58,999 bases of DNA from Treponema sp. Its GTDB lineage: Bacteria > Spirochaetota > Spirochaetia > Treponematales > Breznakiellaceae. The notes below the pieces were generated by a model that did not search any database, was not told where the DNA came from, and saw nothing but the letters and a program-made list of their open reading frames with translations. A program made the translations under genes and the position numbers. Location of the stretch: contig JAISBR010000139.1 in the NCBI GenBank assembly GCA_031266095.1, positions 1 to 58,999 on the forward strand, written 5' to 3'. Below, in pieces: positions 25,791 to 34,791 of the stretch. Numbering within the stretch: the stretch's first letter is position 1; every line of letters begins with the position of its first letter.

Positions 25791-27494
25791 ATGAACGAGT
25801 TTATCAAAAGAATAATTACCAGGATCGCCGATCTTTGGGGCAAATGGTCCTTGGTAAAACGGATCATCTTTGCCGTGGTTGTGATCATGGCGGTGGGCAG
25901 CGTCGTTGCCCTATTCAGAGTATCTTCCTCGCCGACCTTGGTGCCGGTTATCGACGCTCCTATAAGGGATGAGGCCGCTCTGGACCGGATTGTGCTCAGG
26001 CTCAACCAGGAAGGGGTAAAAGTCACGGTCAGCGCCAATAATCTGGTCCAGGTGGCCGATGAGGGCATTGCCCGGCGCATGCGGGCTATCCTTATCCGGG
26101 AGGATCTTATTCCCTCGGGGATAGACCCCTGGGCTATTTTTGACCGAGAGCGCTGGACCATAACCGACTATGAGCGGAACGTTAATTTTCGCCGGGCCCA
26201 GACCCAGATGATTACCGATCACATCAAAGCAGTCGACGATGTGGACGACGCCAATGTAAGTATCGTATGGCCTGAACGAGAACTTTTCCGTTCCGATCAA
26301 AACCCGGTAACCGCCAGCGTGATTATTACCCCCAAGCCGGGAAGTGATATCAACCAAAACCGTAAAAAGGTCGAAGGCATTCAGAAGATTCTCAAATTCG
26401 CCGTTGAGGGCCTTATTGATGATAATATCGTGATCACCGATCAGAGCGGGTTCGTTCTCAACGACTTTAGCGGCATGGCAGCTATGGACAGGCTCGATCT
26501 CATAGAACGGGAAAATAAATTCATCCAGGTGATGGAAACCAAATACCGGGCCCTTGTCCTGGCCTCTTTGCAATCAACTTTTTCTGCGGACCGGGTTCGG
26601 GACCTCAATATCAAGCTTGATATGGATATGTCCAAAAAAGCGGTTGATACCGAAGAGTTCTTCCCCATTACCATCAACCCCCGGACTCCGGGATTGGCCT
26701 ATGACGACTCCAAACTGGTTGAGTCCATTACCCGCTCAAAGAGTACTTCCGAGACCAATTGGGAAGGAACAGGTTATAACCCTGAGGGGCCCGCCGGGGT
26801 TGAAGGCCAAACTCCGCCTGCTTTCAAGGATATGTCAAACCTCTACGGCAGGATGACCCAGGAAACCAATACCCAGAACGAAGAGATTAACCGCAAAGTT
26901 ACCCAGGAAGAGAAGAGTCCCCAGATTGACCGGGTGACGGTTTCGGTAAACATCGACGGCAAATGGAAATGGAAATACGATGAAAAGGGAAACCCGGTGG
27001 TCCTGCCGGACGGTTCCATTGAGCGGGAATACACCCCGGTCCCGGAAGATCAGCTCAGGGCGGCCCAGTCTTTGATCCAGAACGCCATTGGCTATAATTC
27101 GGCCAGAGGAGACGCGGTAACCGTACAGAACATTCAGTTTGACCGGACCAATCAGTTCAAGGACGAGGATGCCGCCTATTTCAGAAAGAAACAGATTCAG
27201 ACTACTATCATCATTTTCCTCTCCGGTTTGACAGTGCTGTTGATTGCGTTCATAATTTTCAGGGTGATCGCCCGGGAGATGGAACGCCGCAGGCGGCTTG
27301 CCGAGGAAGAACGGGCGCGGCGTGAACAGGCGCTTCGGGAAAGCGCCATTGCCGAGGCGGAGGAAGGTGTGGATGTCTCCATATCGGTGGAAGAACGGAC
27401 CCGTATGGAGCTTATGGAGTCGGTCCTCAATATGGCTAAAGAACATCCCGAAGACTGCGCGCAGCTCATCAGAACCTGGCTTTTGGAGGACTAA
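25791..27494 (+). CDS. fliF: Flagellar MS-ring protein FliF
   Basis: 567-residue inner-membrane protein that forms the MS ring and nucleates the export gate and C ring. First transmembrane helix about 23-45, ring-building motifs RBM1-3 in the periplasmic region (VKVTVSANNLVQVADEGIARRMRAIL split here across RBM1), second transmembrane helix about 465-485, then a cytoplasmic Glu/Arg-rich tail ending in a conserved acidic WLLED that binds FliG. Length matches the family. GGGGGGG precedes the ATG. Next gene fliG starts 2 bases after the stop. Confidence 0.96.
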   Translation: MNEFIKRIITRIADLWGKWSLVKRIIFAVVVIMAVGSVVALFRVSSSPTLVPVIDAPIRDEAALDRIVLRLNQEGVKVTVSANNLVQVADEGIARRMRAILIREDLIPSGIDPWAIFDRERWTITDYERNVNFRRAQTQMITDHIKAVDDVDDANVSIVWPERELFRSDQNPVTASVIITPKPGSDINQNRKKVEGIQKILKFAVEGLIDDNIVITDQSGFVLNDFSGMAAMDRLDLIERENKFIQVMETKYRALVLASLQSTFSADRVRDLNIKLDMDMSKKAVDTEEFFPITINPRTPGLAYDDSKLVESITRSKSTSETNWEGTGYNPEGPAGVEGQTPPAFKDMSNLYGRMTQETNTQNEEINRKVTQEEKSPQIDRVTVSVNIDGKWKWKYDEKGNPVVLPDGSIEREYTPVPEDQLRAAQSLIQNAIGYNSARGDAVTVQNIQFDRTNQFKDEDAAYFRKKQIQTTIIIFLSGLTVLLIAFIIFRVIAREMERRRRLAEEERARREQALRESAIAEAEEGVDVSISVEERTRMELMESVLNMAKEHPEDCAQLIRTWLLED

Positions 27495-27496
27495 AA

Positions 27497-28558
27497 ATGG
27501 GAAAGACAAACGCGGCTGCGGGCGGAACCCCGGCGGGCGGCTCCAAAAAGAAAGGCGCGAAGGAATACACCGGGCGCCAAAAGGCCGCTATATTCCTCGT
27601 TACTATCGGTACGGAAATTTCAGCGGAGATATTCAAGTATCTGCGGGAAGATGAAATAGAAACCCTCACCTTTGAGATAGCGCGGCTTGAGACCATCGAC
27701 GCCGAACAAAAGGACACCATCCTGCAAGAGTTCCAGGAACTCATGATGGCGAACCAGTTCATCTCCACCGGCGGCATCGACTACGCCAGAGAGCTTTTGG
27801 AAAAATCCCTGGGAAGCCAGAAGGCCATCGACATCATTAACCGTTTGACCTCAAGCCTACAGGTGCGTCCTTTTGACTTTATCCGCAGAACCGATCCGGC
27901 GCACCTTCTCAATTTCATCCAGCAGGAGCACCCCCAGACCATCGCCCTTATCCTGGCGTATTTGGAGCCAAATAAGGCTTCGGTTATTTTGCAGAACCTG
28001 CCCCATGAGGTGCAGAGCGATGTGGCCCGGCGTATCGCCACCATGGATCGGACAAGCCCGGAAGTACTCCGCGAGGTAGAACGGGTGCTTGAAAAGAAAC
28101 TCTCCACGCTGTCCAGCGAAGACTACACCACCGCCGGTGGTGTTCCGAGCATCGTTGAAATTCTCAACCTGGTTGACCGCGCCTCGGAGAAGCAGATCAT
28201 CGAGGCTCTGGAGGATGAAGACCCTGAACTGGCCGAAGAGATCAAAAAACGGATGTTCGTGTTTGAAGACATCGTCATGCTTGATGACCGGGCCATTCAG
28301 AAGGTTATGCGGGAAGTGGACTCCCAGGAACTGGCCAAGGCCCTCAAATCGGTGGATACCGAAGTGCAGGACAAGATTTTCAGGAATATGTCCAAGCGTG
28401 CCGCGAGTATGCTCAAGGAAGACATGGAGTACATGGGACCGGTACGGCTCAAAGATGTGGAAGAGGCCCAGCAGAAGATCGTTTCCATTATCCGGCATCT
28501 GGAAGACACCGGCGAGATCGTGGTTGCCCGTTCTGGTGAGGATGAAATGGTGGTATGA
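27497..28558 (+). CDS. fliG: Flagellar motor switch protein FliG
   Basis: 353-residue C-ring protein that couples to the stator for torque. Seen: N-terminal YTGRQKAAIFLVTIGTEISAEIF (given in part) that binds FliF, middle-domain EHPQTIALILAYL (the EHPQ motif), and C-terminal torque helix region DDRAIQKVMREVDSQELAKAL with alternating charged residues. A 20-residue Gly/Lys-rich N-terminal extension precedes the core. Spirochaetes usually carry two fliG genes; the copy in the fliF-fliH context is the canonical motor one. Confidence 0.96.
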   Translation: MGKTNAAAGGTPAGGSKKKGAKEYTGRQKAAIFLVTIGTEISAEIFKYLREDEIETLTFEIARLETIDAEQKDTILQEFQELMMANQFISTGGIDYARELLEKSLGSQKAIDIINRLTSSLQVRPFDFIRRTDPAHLLNFIQQEHPQTIALILAYLEPNKASVILQNLPHEVQSDVARRIATMDRTSPEVLREVERVLEKKLSTLSSEDYTTAGGVPSIVEILNLVDRASEKQIIEALEDEDPELAEEIKKRMFVFEDIVMLDDRAIQKVMREVDSQELAKALKSVDTEVQDKIFRNMSKRAASMLKEDMEYMGPVRLKDVEEAQQKIVSIIRHLEDTGEIVVARSGEDEMVV

Positions 28559-28566
28559 GGTAATCC

Positions 28567-29655
28567 ATGGCTAAGGCAGTATTCCGCCCCGCTGAGATTA
28601 CTCTTCTCGAAGAAAAGGTAATTATTGAGGCACCTGACTCCTATTCCGATCTTTCCCAGTTTGCCCCGGAAGAAGAGAAAGCCGAGCCCCCGGAGGATAT
28701 GGAGGAATACTCAGGCCCTACGGCGGATGATCTTCGCCGGGAAGCGGAAGTCTTTAAAGAGCAGTGGGAGGCGGAAAAGGAGTCGATGATTGCCGCAGCG
28801 AAAGCCCAAGCCGAAGAAATACTGAAAGAGGCGGAAAAGGCGGCCGCTGAGGAGCTGCGGCAGAAGGCCGACGAGGCCCAGGTTATGAAACGTAAAGCCC
28901 AGGATGAGGCTGAAGAAATTGTCGCCCAGTCAAGAGAGAAGGCCCGGGAATTTGAAAAGGAAACCCGCGCGACACTTGAGGCTCAGCGGAAAGAGGCCGA
29001 GGACCAGGGGCGTGAGTCGGGCAGGGAAGCTGGTTTCGCCGAAGGTAAGGCCGAAGTTGAACGGCTCGTCCAGCGGGCCCAGATCGTGCTTGAGCGCGCC
29101 CAGGACAAGCGGGCCGAAATTCTTGCCGAGACCGAGCAGGAGATCGTCGATCTGGTCCTCCTCATCGCCCGGAAGGTGATCAAGGTTATTTCCGATAATC
29201 AACGTAACGTGATAATTTCCAACGTGGTCCAGGCTTTACGGAAGGTAAAGGGCAGGGGCAGCGTCATCATCCGGGTAAACATAGCGGATCTGAAACTCGC
29301 CACCGAGCATACCAAAGATTTTATTCAGCTCCTTGAGGGGGTAAAGTCCATACAGGTAGTGGAAGATTCCTCGGTGGATTCCGGGGGCTGCATTATTGAA
29401 ACGGACTTCGGTGAGATCGACGCCCGTATCGCCAGCCAGCTTGCCGAGCTTGAAACCAAAATACTCGAGATCTCTCCCATAAAGTCAAGGATAAAGTCCA
29501 GGGCTTCCGGTGCGGCAAATGGCCTTTCGTTAAACGGGCTTGCGTCAAACGGTACAAACGGCGCCGCGTTGAATAACATGCCGCCGACGAAAGCCGCGGT
29601 AAGAGCGCCCGCCGCGGAGCCGGCGGACTCTCCGGCCAAAGGCGAAGGATCATAA
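28567..29655 (+). CDS. fliH: Flagellar export regulator FliH, extended form
   Basis: 362-residue cytoplasmic partner of the FliI ATPase. The central ~130 residues are a long Ala/Glu/Lys coiled coil with repeated A-x3-A-type helical segments, followed by the conserved VIRVNIADL and GGCIIETDFGEIDARI region. It is much longer than E. coli FliH (about 235). An acidic N-terminal stretch and an Ala/Asn-rich low-complexity tail (about 310-362) account for the excess. ATG 28567 is 8 bases after fliG. Name rests on position before fliI plus the FliH-type C-terminal domain. Confidence 0.9.
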   Translation: MAKAVFRPAEITLLEEKVIIEAPDSYSDLSQFAPEEEKAEPPEDMEEYSGPTADDLRREAEVFKEQWEAEKESMIAAAKAQAEEILKEAEKAAAEELRQKADEAQVMKRKAQDEAEEIVAQSREKAREFEKETRATLEAQRKEAEDQGRESGREAGFAEGKAEVERLVQRAQIVLERAQDKRAEILAETEQEIVDLVLLIARKVIKVISDNQRNVIISNVVQALRKVKGRGSVIIRVNIADLKLATEHTKDFIQLLEGVKSIQVVEDSSVDSGGCIIETDFGEIDARIASQLAELETKILEISPIKSRIKSRASGAANGLSLNGLASNGTNGAALNNMPPTKAAVRAPAAEPADSPAKGEGS

Positions 29656-29708
29656 CAGAGAGCGGGGATTGCCACCAGCAGTTTGCTGCGCTTCGCGCTT
29701 AAAACCTC

Positions 29709-29735
29709 AAAAAATCGCCTGACAGGTGATTTTTT
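29709..29735. terminator. Terminator-like hairpin in the fliH-fliI gap
   Basis: Stem AAAAAATCGCCT (29709-29720) with AGGTGATTTTTT (29724-29735), one G-U pair, ending in six T on the plus strand and mirrored by six A upstream, so it could act in both directions. It breaks an otherwise nearly continuous operon and may reduce transcription into fliI and fliJ. Confidence 0.5.
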
Positions 29736-29769
29736 ACCTTAGAAACTGCCAACGGAATCCGGGTATCGT

Positions 29770-29822
29770 GGTTTTTACGGCACAAAGTGGCGCAAAAACC
29801 TGCAAGTGCAACAGGCTCCTGG
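29770..29822 (-). repeat. Dispersed repeat (copy 2), inverted, before fliI
   Basis: On the minus strand it reads CCAGGAGCCTGTTGCACTTG then GGTTTTTGCGCCACTT, nearly identical to 2062-2100. It also forms a hairpin (GGTTTTTACGG with CGCAAAAACC). It ends 14 bases before the fliI ATG, and its last bases merge into the fliI ribosome site GGAGGGGAGG. Confidence 0.7.
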
Positions 29823-29836
29823 AGGGGAGGGAAGAC

Positions 29837-31357
29837 ATGGAAACCGCCATATTTGAAAAATACCTTGAAACAACTGAGCGTACCGATCCCATAAAATGTA
29901 TAGGTAAGATTTTCCAGGTTCGGGGACTCCTCATTGAAAGCCGGGGACCCCAGGCGGTTATCGGTGAGATATGCCGGATAGAAGCCCCCAAAGGCCAGGG
30001 ATTGATCCGGGCCGAGGTGGTGGGCCTGAGGGATGATATTGTCCAGCTTATGGCCTTTGAGGAAACCGACGGCATTGAGGTGGGGAACCGGGTCATTGCC
30101 CTGGGTTCCCGGCTGGAAGTACCGGTGTCCCAAAAGCTTTTGGGCAGGGTACTTGACGCTCAGGGGAATCCCCTTGACGGCAAGGGTGAAATAGAATCTG
30201 CCGTGTTATACCCCGTCCTGGCAAATCCCCCGGATCCCTTAAAACGACGGCGGGTCACCGAGCAGATCACTACCGGGGTCCGTGCCCTTGACGGCCTGCT
30301 CTCGGTAGGCAGAGGCCAGCGGCTTGGAATCTTTGCCGGTTCCGGTGTGGGTAAGTCTACCCTGCTGGGAATGATCGCCCGTAACACCAATGCCGATGTC
30401 AACGTGGTCGCTCTCATCGGAGAGCGGGGGCGGGAGGTAAATGATTTTATTGAGAACGATCTGGGGCCTGAAGGCCTTGCCCGCAGTGTACTGGTGGTAA
30501 GCCCCTCTAATTCACCGCCTTTGGCCCGGCTGCGGGGGGCTTACGTGGCAACCGCGGTGGCGGAATTTTTCCGTGACCAGGGTTTGGACGTTATGCTTCT
30601 TTTTGACTCTGTTACGCGCTTTGCCCGCGCCCAGCGGGAAATCGGCCTTGCTTCCGGTGAGCCTCCCGCGACCAGAGGCTATCCCCCCAGCATGTTTGAC
30701 TCCATGCCGAAGCTCCTGGAACGGAGCGGTAACTCCGACAAGGGCAGCATCACCGGCTTTTATACAATCCTGGTTGACGGTGACGACATGGACGAGCCCG
30801 TGTCCGACACGGTCCGGGGAATCCTTGACGGCCATATTGTACTTTCCCGCAGTCTGGCCCAGGCCTATCACTACCCGGCGATAGATGTGCCGCAAAGCGT
30901 TTCCCGCCTTGCCCCGGCTGTCTCCGGCCCCACGGCCAACAAGGCCGCCGGTTCCATCCGTAGATCCATGGCGGTTTACGCTGAGGCCGAGGACCTCATC
31001 AACGTGGGCGCTTATCATGCGGGTTCCAATTCAGCCATAGATGAGGCCATTGCCAAACACGGTCTTATAGAGGAATTTCTTATCCAGGCCGTTGATGAAA
31101 AATCTTCCCTTCCCGAAACACTTTCAAAGATGTCGGCGATTTCCGGTATCCCCATAGCGGAGGAAGAAATGACCGATCGTTTGCCCCGGCCGCTTTCTGA
31201 TTCAGATCCCCGGCGGGAAGCCATACGCCCCATTAACGAAAGTACAGCGTCAAACAACACGCCGAAAATCAGCGAAGATCTGGGCAGATCCCTTAATGGC
31301 GCCGCCAGTCTGTTTTCAACCCTTAATGCCGCCGAAAGCACGCCTCAGGTTATATGA
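29837..31357 (+). CDS. fliI: Flagellum-specific ATP synthase FliI
   Basis: 506-residue ATPase that energises flagellar type III export, homologous to F1 beta. Walker A GSGVGKST (168-175), then ALIGERGREVNDFIE, Walker B LLFDSVTRFARAQREIGL (in part) and TILVDGDDMDEPVSD. After the normal end of FliI (near residue 440) about 60 extra residues follow, rich in Ser/Asn/Pro. ATG 29837 is preceded by GGAGGGGAGGG; the frame is open further upstream but only through repeat DNA. fliJ overlaps the stop by 4 bases. Confidence 0.95.
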   Translation: METAIFEKYLETTERTDPIKCIGKIFQVRGLLIESRGPQAVIGEICRIEAPKGQGLIRAEVVGLRDDIVQLMAFEETDGIEVGNRVIALGSRLEVPVSQKLLGRVLDAQGNPLDGKGEIESAVLYPVLANPPDPLKRRRVTEQITTGVRALDGLLSVGRGQRLGIFAGSGVGKSTLLGMIARNTNADVNVVALIGERGREVNDFIENDLGPEGLARSVLVVSPSNSPPLARLRGAYVATAVAEFFRDQGLDVMLLFDSVTRFARAQREIGLASGEPPATRGYPPSMFDSMPKLLERSGNSDKGSITGFYTILVDGDDMDEPVSDTVRGILDGHIVLSRSLAQAYHYPAIDVPQSVSRLAPAVSGPTANKAAGSIRRSMAVYAEAEDLINVGAYHAGSNSAIDEAIAKHGLIEEFLIQAVDEKSSLPETLSKMSAISGIPIAEEEMTDRLPRPLSDSDPRREAIRPINESTASNNTPKISEDLGRSLNGAASLFSTLNAAESTPQVI

Positions 31358-31782
31358 AACGATTCAACTTCAGGTTCCAAAAACTCCTGGAACTACGGAA
31401 CTACCGGGAACAGGAGGCCAAGATCGAACTTGGCCGGGCCACCGGCATCCTCATAGCAATTGAAAACCGCGTAAAGGAAACCGCCGCCAAGCGCCGTCAG
31501 GCGGCCCGGGAGCGCTTCACCAGTCCCGGTGACGCCGCGACGATGCTGGCCTGGGACAATTATATCATCCGTCTGGATCAGGAAGCGGAACGGCTGACCA
31601 AAGAGGCGGCCCAGGCCGAGTTGGAGGTTGAGGAAAAACGGGCGCTGTACCTGGAAGCATCCCGGGAATTCAAGGTTATGGGGAAACTAAAAGAGAAACG
31701 AGAAAAAGAATACCACAAGGAAATGTTCGCTGCCGAGACCGCTGAACTTGACGATATGTGGCGCGGTAAGGATAGATATTAG
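31354..31782 (+). CDS. fliJ: Flagellar export chaperone FliJ
   Basis: 142-residue, almost entirely helical coiled-coil protein (KRFNFRFQKLLELRNYREQEAK at the start, given in part) that docks into the FliI hexamer like the gamma subunit of F1. RFxFRLQ-type N-terminus and length are typical. ATGA overlap with fliI. It is the last gene of the long plus-strand cluster; the convergent next gene ends 10 bases after it. Confidence 0.9.
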   Translation: MKRFNFRFQKLLELRNYREQEAKIELGRATGILIAIENRVKETAAKRRQAARERFTSPGDAATMLAWDNYIIRLDQEAERLTKEAAQAELEVEEKRALYLEASREFKVMGKLKEKREKEYHKEMFAAETAELDDMWRGKDRY

Positions 31783-31792
31783 GAGCGGATTC

Positions 31793-32851
31793 TCATTCCA
31801 GTCTTACCACGTTCCACACCGCCGCCGTTTCCTGACCAAGGCGCCAGAAGCCGACAGAGTCGACGCCCATAGATTTGTACATCTCCATGCGAACGGAAAG
31901 GGAATAGGCGTCTTCATAGTAGACCTTGACCGTTACCGGAACATTGTAATCAAAAGTGGGAATGCCGTTTTCCCGCCGTATTTCGGTCACCCGGTTTTCG
32001 TTAATGACGTCTTCGATGCCTGTGTAAACCAAAGCCCGGGAAGGGTTAGTGTGACCCCAGGCGCGCCCGTAGAAAGGGATACCCATGATCAGCTTTTCCC
32101 TGCCGATGGCGCTCAGCGCGTAATTCGCTACCCGACTGCACCAGGCCAGGGACGCTATAGGACCGGGTTCACTGGTGGACCAGTGTTCGTCATAAGCCAT
32201 GATAAAGATACGGTCAACCAGGGTTTTGATGTTTTCATAATCGTACACATCATTGGCGAGTTTTCTGGTCCGGGCAGGCAGGGCTATGGTGAGCATCTTA
32301 TATCCCAGTCCCGCTCGCAGTTCTTGCAGAAAGGAAAGAAAGGCCTCTCTGTCCCTCTGGGGAAGTAACTCAAAATCAATTTGCAGACCGTCATAATCTT
32401 TCGCCGCAGCAAGCAGATCGGCGATCAGGGCTTTCCGTTCGGCGCTGCCGGGGACAAGTACGAAATGGGTCAGGGACCGGCTGTTACAGGTTACCACCAG
32501 GTGGACCCGTCCGGCAAAGCGCGGTAGCTTCCCCCGGTTGGGTACATCCGTGAGTTTGCCGTAGGTATCAACCTCGGCGCCGAAGTACACAATGTCCGAA
32601 AGCGGCAAACCCCTGAGCAGGGCCGCCTCCCTGCCCGTTACCACATAGCCCCAAATTTCCCCAAAAGTGGAAGTCGCAAGGCTTCTATCCACCGGAGGAA
32701 GCTCAATAACCGGTTCGGACTCTTCGCTTAGTTCCTCTTCTAATTCCTGCTCCGGAATCTCATAACTTTCTTCAATATCTACCGGTGCGGACCGACAGGA
32801 AAGAGAAAAGAGGAAAACAAAAGATACCAACGCACATTTCAGATATTTCAT
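31793..32851 (-). CDS. GH18-like glycoside hydrolase, probable lipoprotein
   Basis: 352 residues from ATG 32851 (GGAAA site); an ATG 21 bases upstream is less likely. Signal peptide with a relaxed lipobox before Cys19 (FSLSC), then a Glu-rich linker (about 25-50) and a TIM-barrel GH18 domain similar to YaaH/YdhD-type spore-cortex hydrolases: YDGLQIDFELLP (153-164) matches DGxDxDxE with catalytic Glu161 and Asp159 kept but the middle Asp replaced by Gln157. Also IFIMAYDEHWSTSEPGPIAS and LIMGIPFYGRAWG. Likely acts on peptidoglycan or chitin-like GlcNAc polymers in the periplasm. Convergent with fliJ. Confidence 0.85.
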   Translation of the reverse strand: MKYLKCALVSFVFLFSLSCRSAPVDIEESYEIPEQELEEELSEESEPVIELPPVDRSLATSTFGEIWGYVVTGREAALLRGLPLSDIVYFGAEVDTYGKLTDVPNRGKLPRFAGRVHLVVTCNSRSLTHFVLVPGSAERKALIADLLAAAKDYDGLQIDFELLPQRDREAFLSFLQELRAGLGYKMLTIALPARTRKLANDVYDYENIKTLVDRIFIMAYDEHWSTSEPGPIASLAWCSRVANYALSAIGREKLIMGIPFYGRAWGHTNPSRALVYTGIEDVINENRVTEIRRENGIPTFDYNVPVTVKVYYEDAYSLSVRMEMYKSMGVDSVGFWRLGQETAAVWNVVRLE

Positions 32852-33227
32852 TTTCCATGACAATACTAACATGAGTATGGGTGGATTTCAATAGTATGGT
32901 GAGTGAATTCGGATATAGGAGGCACTTTTAAAACTGAAATTTTGAAAGTGCAGACGCTTAAAAATGCATATTTCGCAGCCTGCGAACCGGAGGTTCGGCG
33001 ACGAGAAACTACAAGAGCCCCGGAACTAACCGGGTTTTGCAAGAGGCTCATAGTACAAGAATTACCGGCAAGCCTCAGAGCCGCCATATTTACATTTCAC
33101 CTATTTATTACACGCATTTACTATACTATAATATACTTGTACTTGAAAACCGCCTTAGGTATACTATATTTGATATTGGGATTTCTAAACACCTGGTTTT
33201 AGAGACCCGGTTATCGAAGGAGCTGCC
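32852..33227. other. 376-base gap between divergent genes: hairpins and promoter
   Basis: Contains a CACTTTTAAAA...TTTTGAAAGTG inverted repeat (32923-32950) of the CTGAAA/G-centred family and a small GAACC/GGTTC stem near 32990. A CCCGG/CCGGG pair lies near 33020, and a -10 candidate TATAAT (33127-33132) sits about 95 bases before the peptide-binding protein gene. No coding sequence recognised. Confidence 0.5.
33127..33132 (+). promoter_or_regulatory. -10 box candidate for the peptide ABC operon
   Basis: Consensus TATAAT in an AT-rich stretch. No good -35 at 16-18 bases (TTTATT at best), so activity may need an activator. Confidence 0.35.
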
Positions 33228-34790
33228 ATGTTTAACAGAATACTCCCCGTTTCGCGGGCCTTTGTCCCGGTATTGTCCGTGTTTACCGCCTTACTGGTAT
33301 TTACGGCCTGTACCCGGCAACAGGAAGGCGGCATGGTCCAAGCCTCCGGGGCGGTCACGGAACTGCGTTATGGTTTTACCACCGAGCCTGTCACCCTTGA
33401 TCCGTTAAACCCTTCCAACACGGCGGACGGGAGGAGCATCCTCTTCAACGTGTTTGAAGGCCTGGTAAAGCCCGATACCGGGGGCAGGCTCCAGCCCTGC
33501 GTTGCCGAATCCTGGACCATTGAGCAGGGCGGGCTTGTTTATAACTTCAAACTGCGCCAAGACATGCGCTTCCATGATGGTTCGATACTGAATGTGGATG
33601 ATGTCAAATTTACCCTGGATACCGCCGCCGCTGCGGGCTTTGAGGGTTTTACCGGGATAGAAAAAGTCGAGGTATCAGGGCAAGACACGGTCAGCGTGAT
33701 TCTCAAGGCGCCGGACCCTGAATTTCTCCCCTACATTACCATCGGCATCGTCAAGGCGGATAACCCGGATCGGGAAAAAAATCCTATCGGGACCGGACCT
33801 TACTATATTGAAAACTATACGATGCAGCAGTCCCTGGTCCTCAGAAAATTTGAAGACTATTGGCAGCGGCGTCCGCCGGAATCCAGGGACTTGCCCCATC
33901 TCGACAAAGTGGCTATCGTGTTCCTTGCGGATTCAAGTGCGCTGCTCCTGGGCCTGTGGGGGGGCAGTATTGACGGGGCCAGCATTACCGGTTCTCTTTC
34001 CCGGCAGCTGGATGCCCGGGATTTTGACATAGTCCCCGGTTATTCAGCCTCGGTCCATCTCCTGGCGTTGAACAACGCGGCTCCTCCCCTGGACGACATC
34101 CGGGTGCGGCAGGCGCTTAACTATGCCATAGATATTCAGGGGATAATCGACGCCGCCTTTTTCGGCCAGGGTGAGCCTTCAGGCAGCCCCCTCATACCGG
34201 GGCTTACCGATTATTACGAACAGGCACTGGTCAATCCCTACCCGCTTGACTTAGACCGCGCCCGCTCCCTCCTTGCGGAGGCCGGTTACAGCGAAGACAG
34301 GCGGAGGCTTTCTTTGGAAATCACCGTACCTTCGAATTACACTATGCACGTTGATACCGCTCAGGTGATTGCGGGCCAGCTCGCGGAAGCCGGGATCGAC
34401 ACGGAAATCAAACTTGTTGACTGGGCATCATGGCTTTCCGATGTATACCGGAACCGCGACTACCAGGCCACTATCATTTCTCTCGATGCCAACAACGTGT
34501 CTCCCCGGGGCTTTCTCTCACGGTACCGTTCGGACAGCGGAGGTAATTTTATCAATTTCAAGAACGGTGATTTTGATCGGGTCTATGATGCCGCCTTACA
34601 CGAAATCGATGACGTGAAACGGGCCGGGCTGTTCAAGGAAGCTCAGCGTATCATTTCAGCTAATGCAGCGGGAGTGTATATTCAGGATATTTTTTATTTC
34701 AAGGCTTTCCGGCGAGGGACCTATGACGGGGTGTTGAATTATCCGCTTTACGCGATCGATTTCGCCTCGATATACGGGGTAACGAAGTAA
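33228..34790 (+). CDS. Peptide/nickel-type ABC transporter substrate-binding lipoprotein
   Basis: 520-residue extracytoplasmic solute receptor of the SBP_bac_5 (DppA/OppA/NikA) family. Lipobox VFTAC with Cys28; then GFTTEPVTLDPLNPSNTADG and LFNVFEGLVKPDTGGRLQPCVAESW (in part), the family signature, plus YNFKLRQDMRFHDG. The C-terminal lobe contains DDIRVRQALNYAIDI, also typical. A strong GAAGGAG site precedes ATG 33228. First gene of a five-gene import operon. Substrate (oligopeptide, dipeptide or other) is not deducible by eye. Confidence 0.92.
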   Translation: MFNRILPVSRAFVPVLSVFTALLVFTACTRQQEGGMVQASGAVTELRYGFTTEPVTLDPLNPSNTADGRSILFNVFEGLVKPDTGGRLQPCVAESWTIEQGGLVYNFKLRQDMRFHDGSILNVDDVKFTLDTAAAAGFEGFTGIEKVEVSGQDTVSVILKAPDPEFLPYITIGIVKADNPDREKNPIGTGPYYIENYTMQQSLVLRKFEDYWQRRPPESRDLPHLDKVAIVFLADSSALLLGLWGGSIDGASITGSLSRQLDARDFDIVPGYSASVHLLALNNAAPPLDDIRVRQALNYAIDIQGIIDAAFFGQGEPSGSPLIPGLTDYYEQALVNPYPLDLDRARSLLAEAGYSEDRRRLSLEITVPSNYTMHVDTAQVIAGQLAEAGIDTEIKLVDWASWLSDVYRNRDYQATIISLDANNVSPRGFLSRYRSDSGGNFINFKNGDFDRVYDAALHEIDDVKRAGLFKEAQRIISANAAGVYIQDIFYFKAFRRGTYDGVLNYPLYAIDFASIYGVTK

Positions 34791-34791
34791 A

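Noticed and set aside
31748..32368. 206-codon plus-strand frame overlapping fliJ and the GH18-like gene
   Set aside because: Antisense to a GH18 domain with clear motifs; no family similarity seen.
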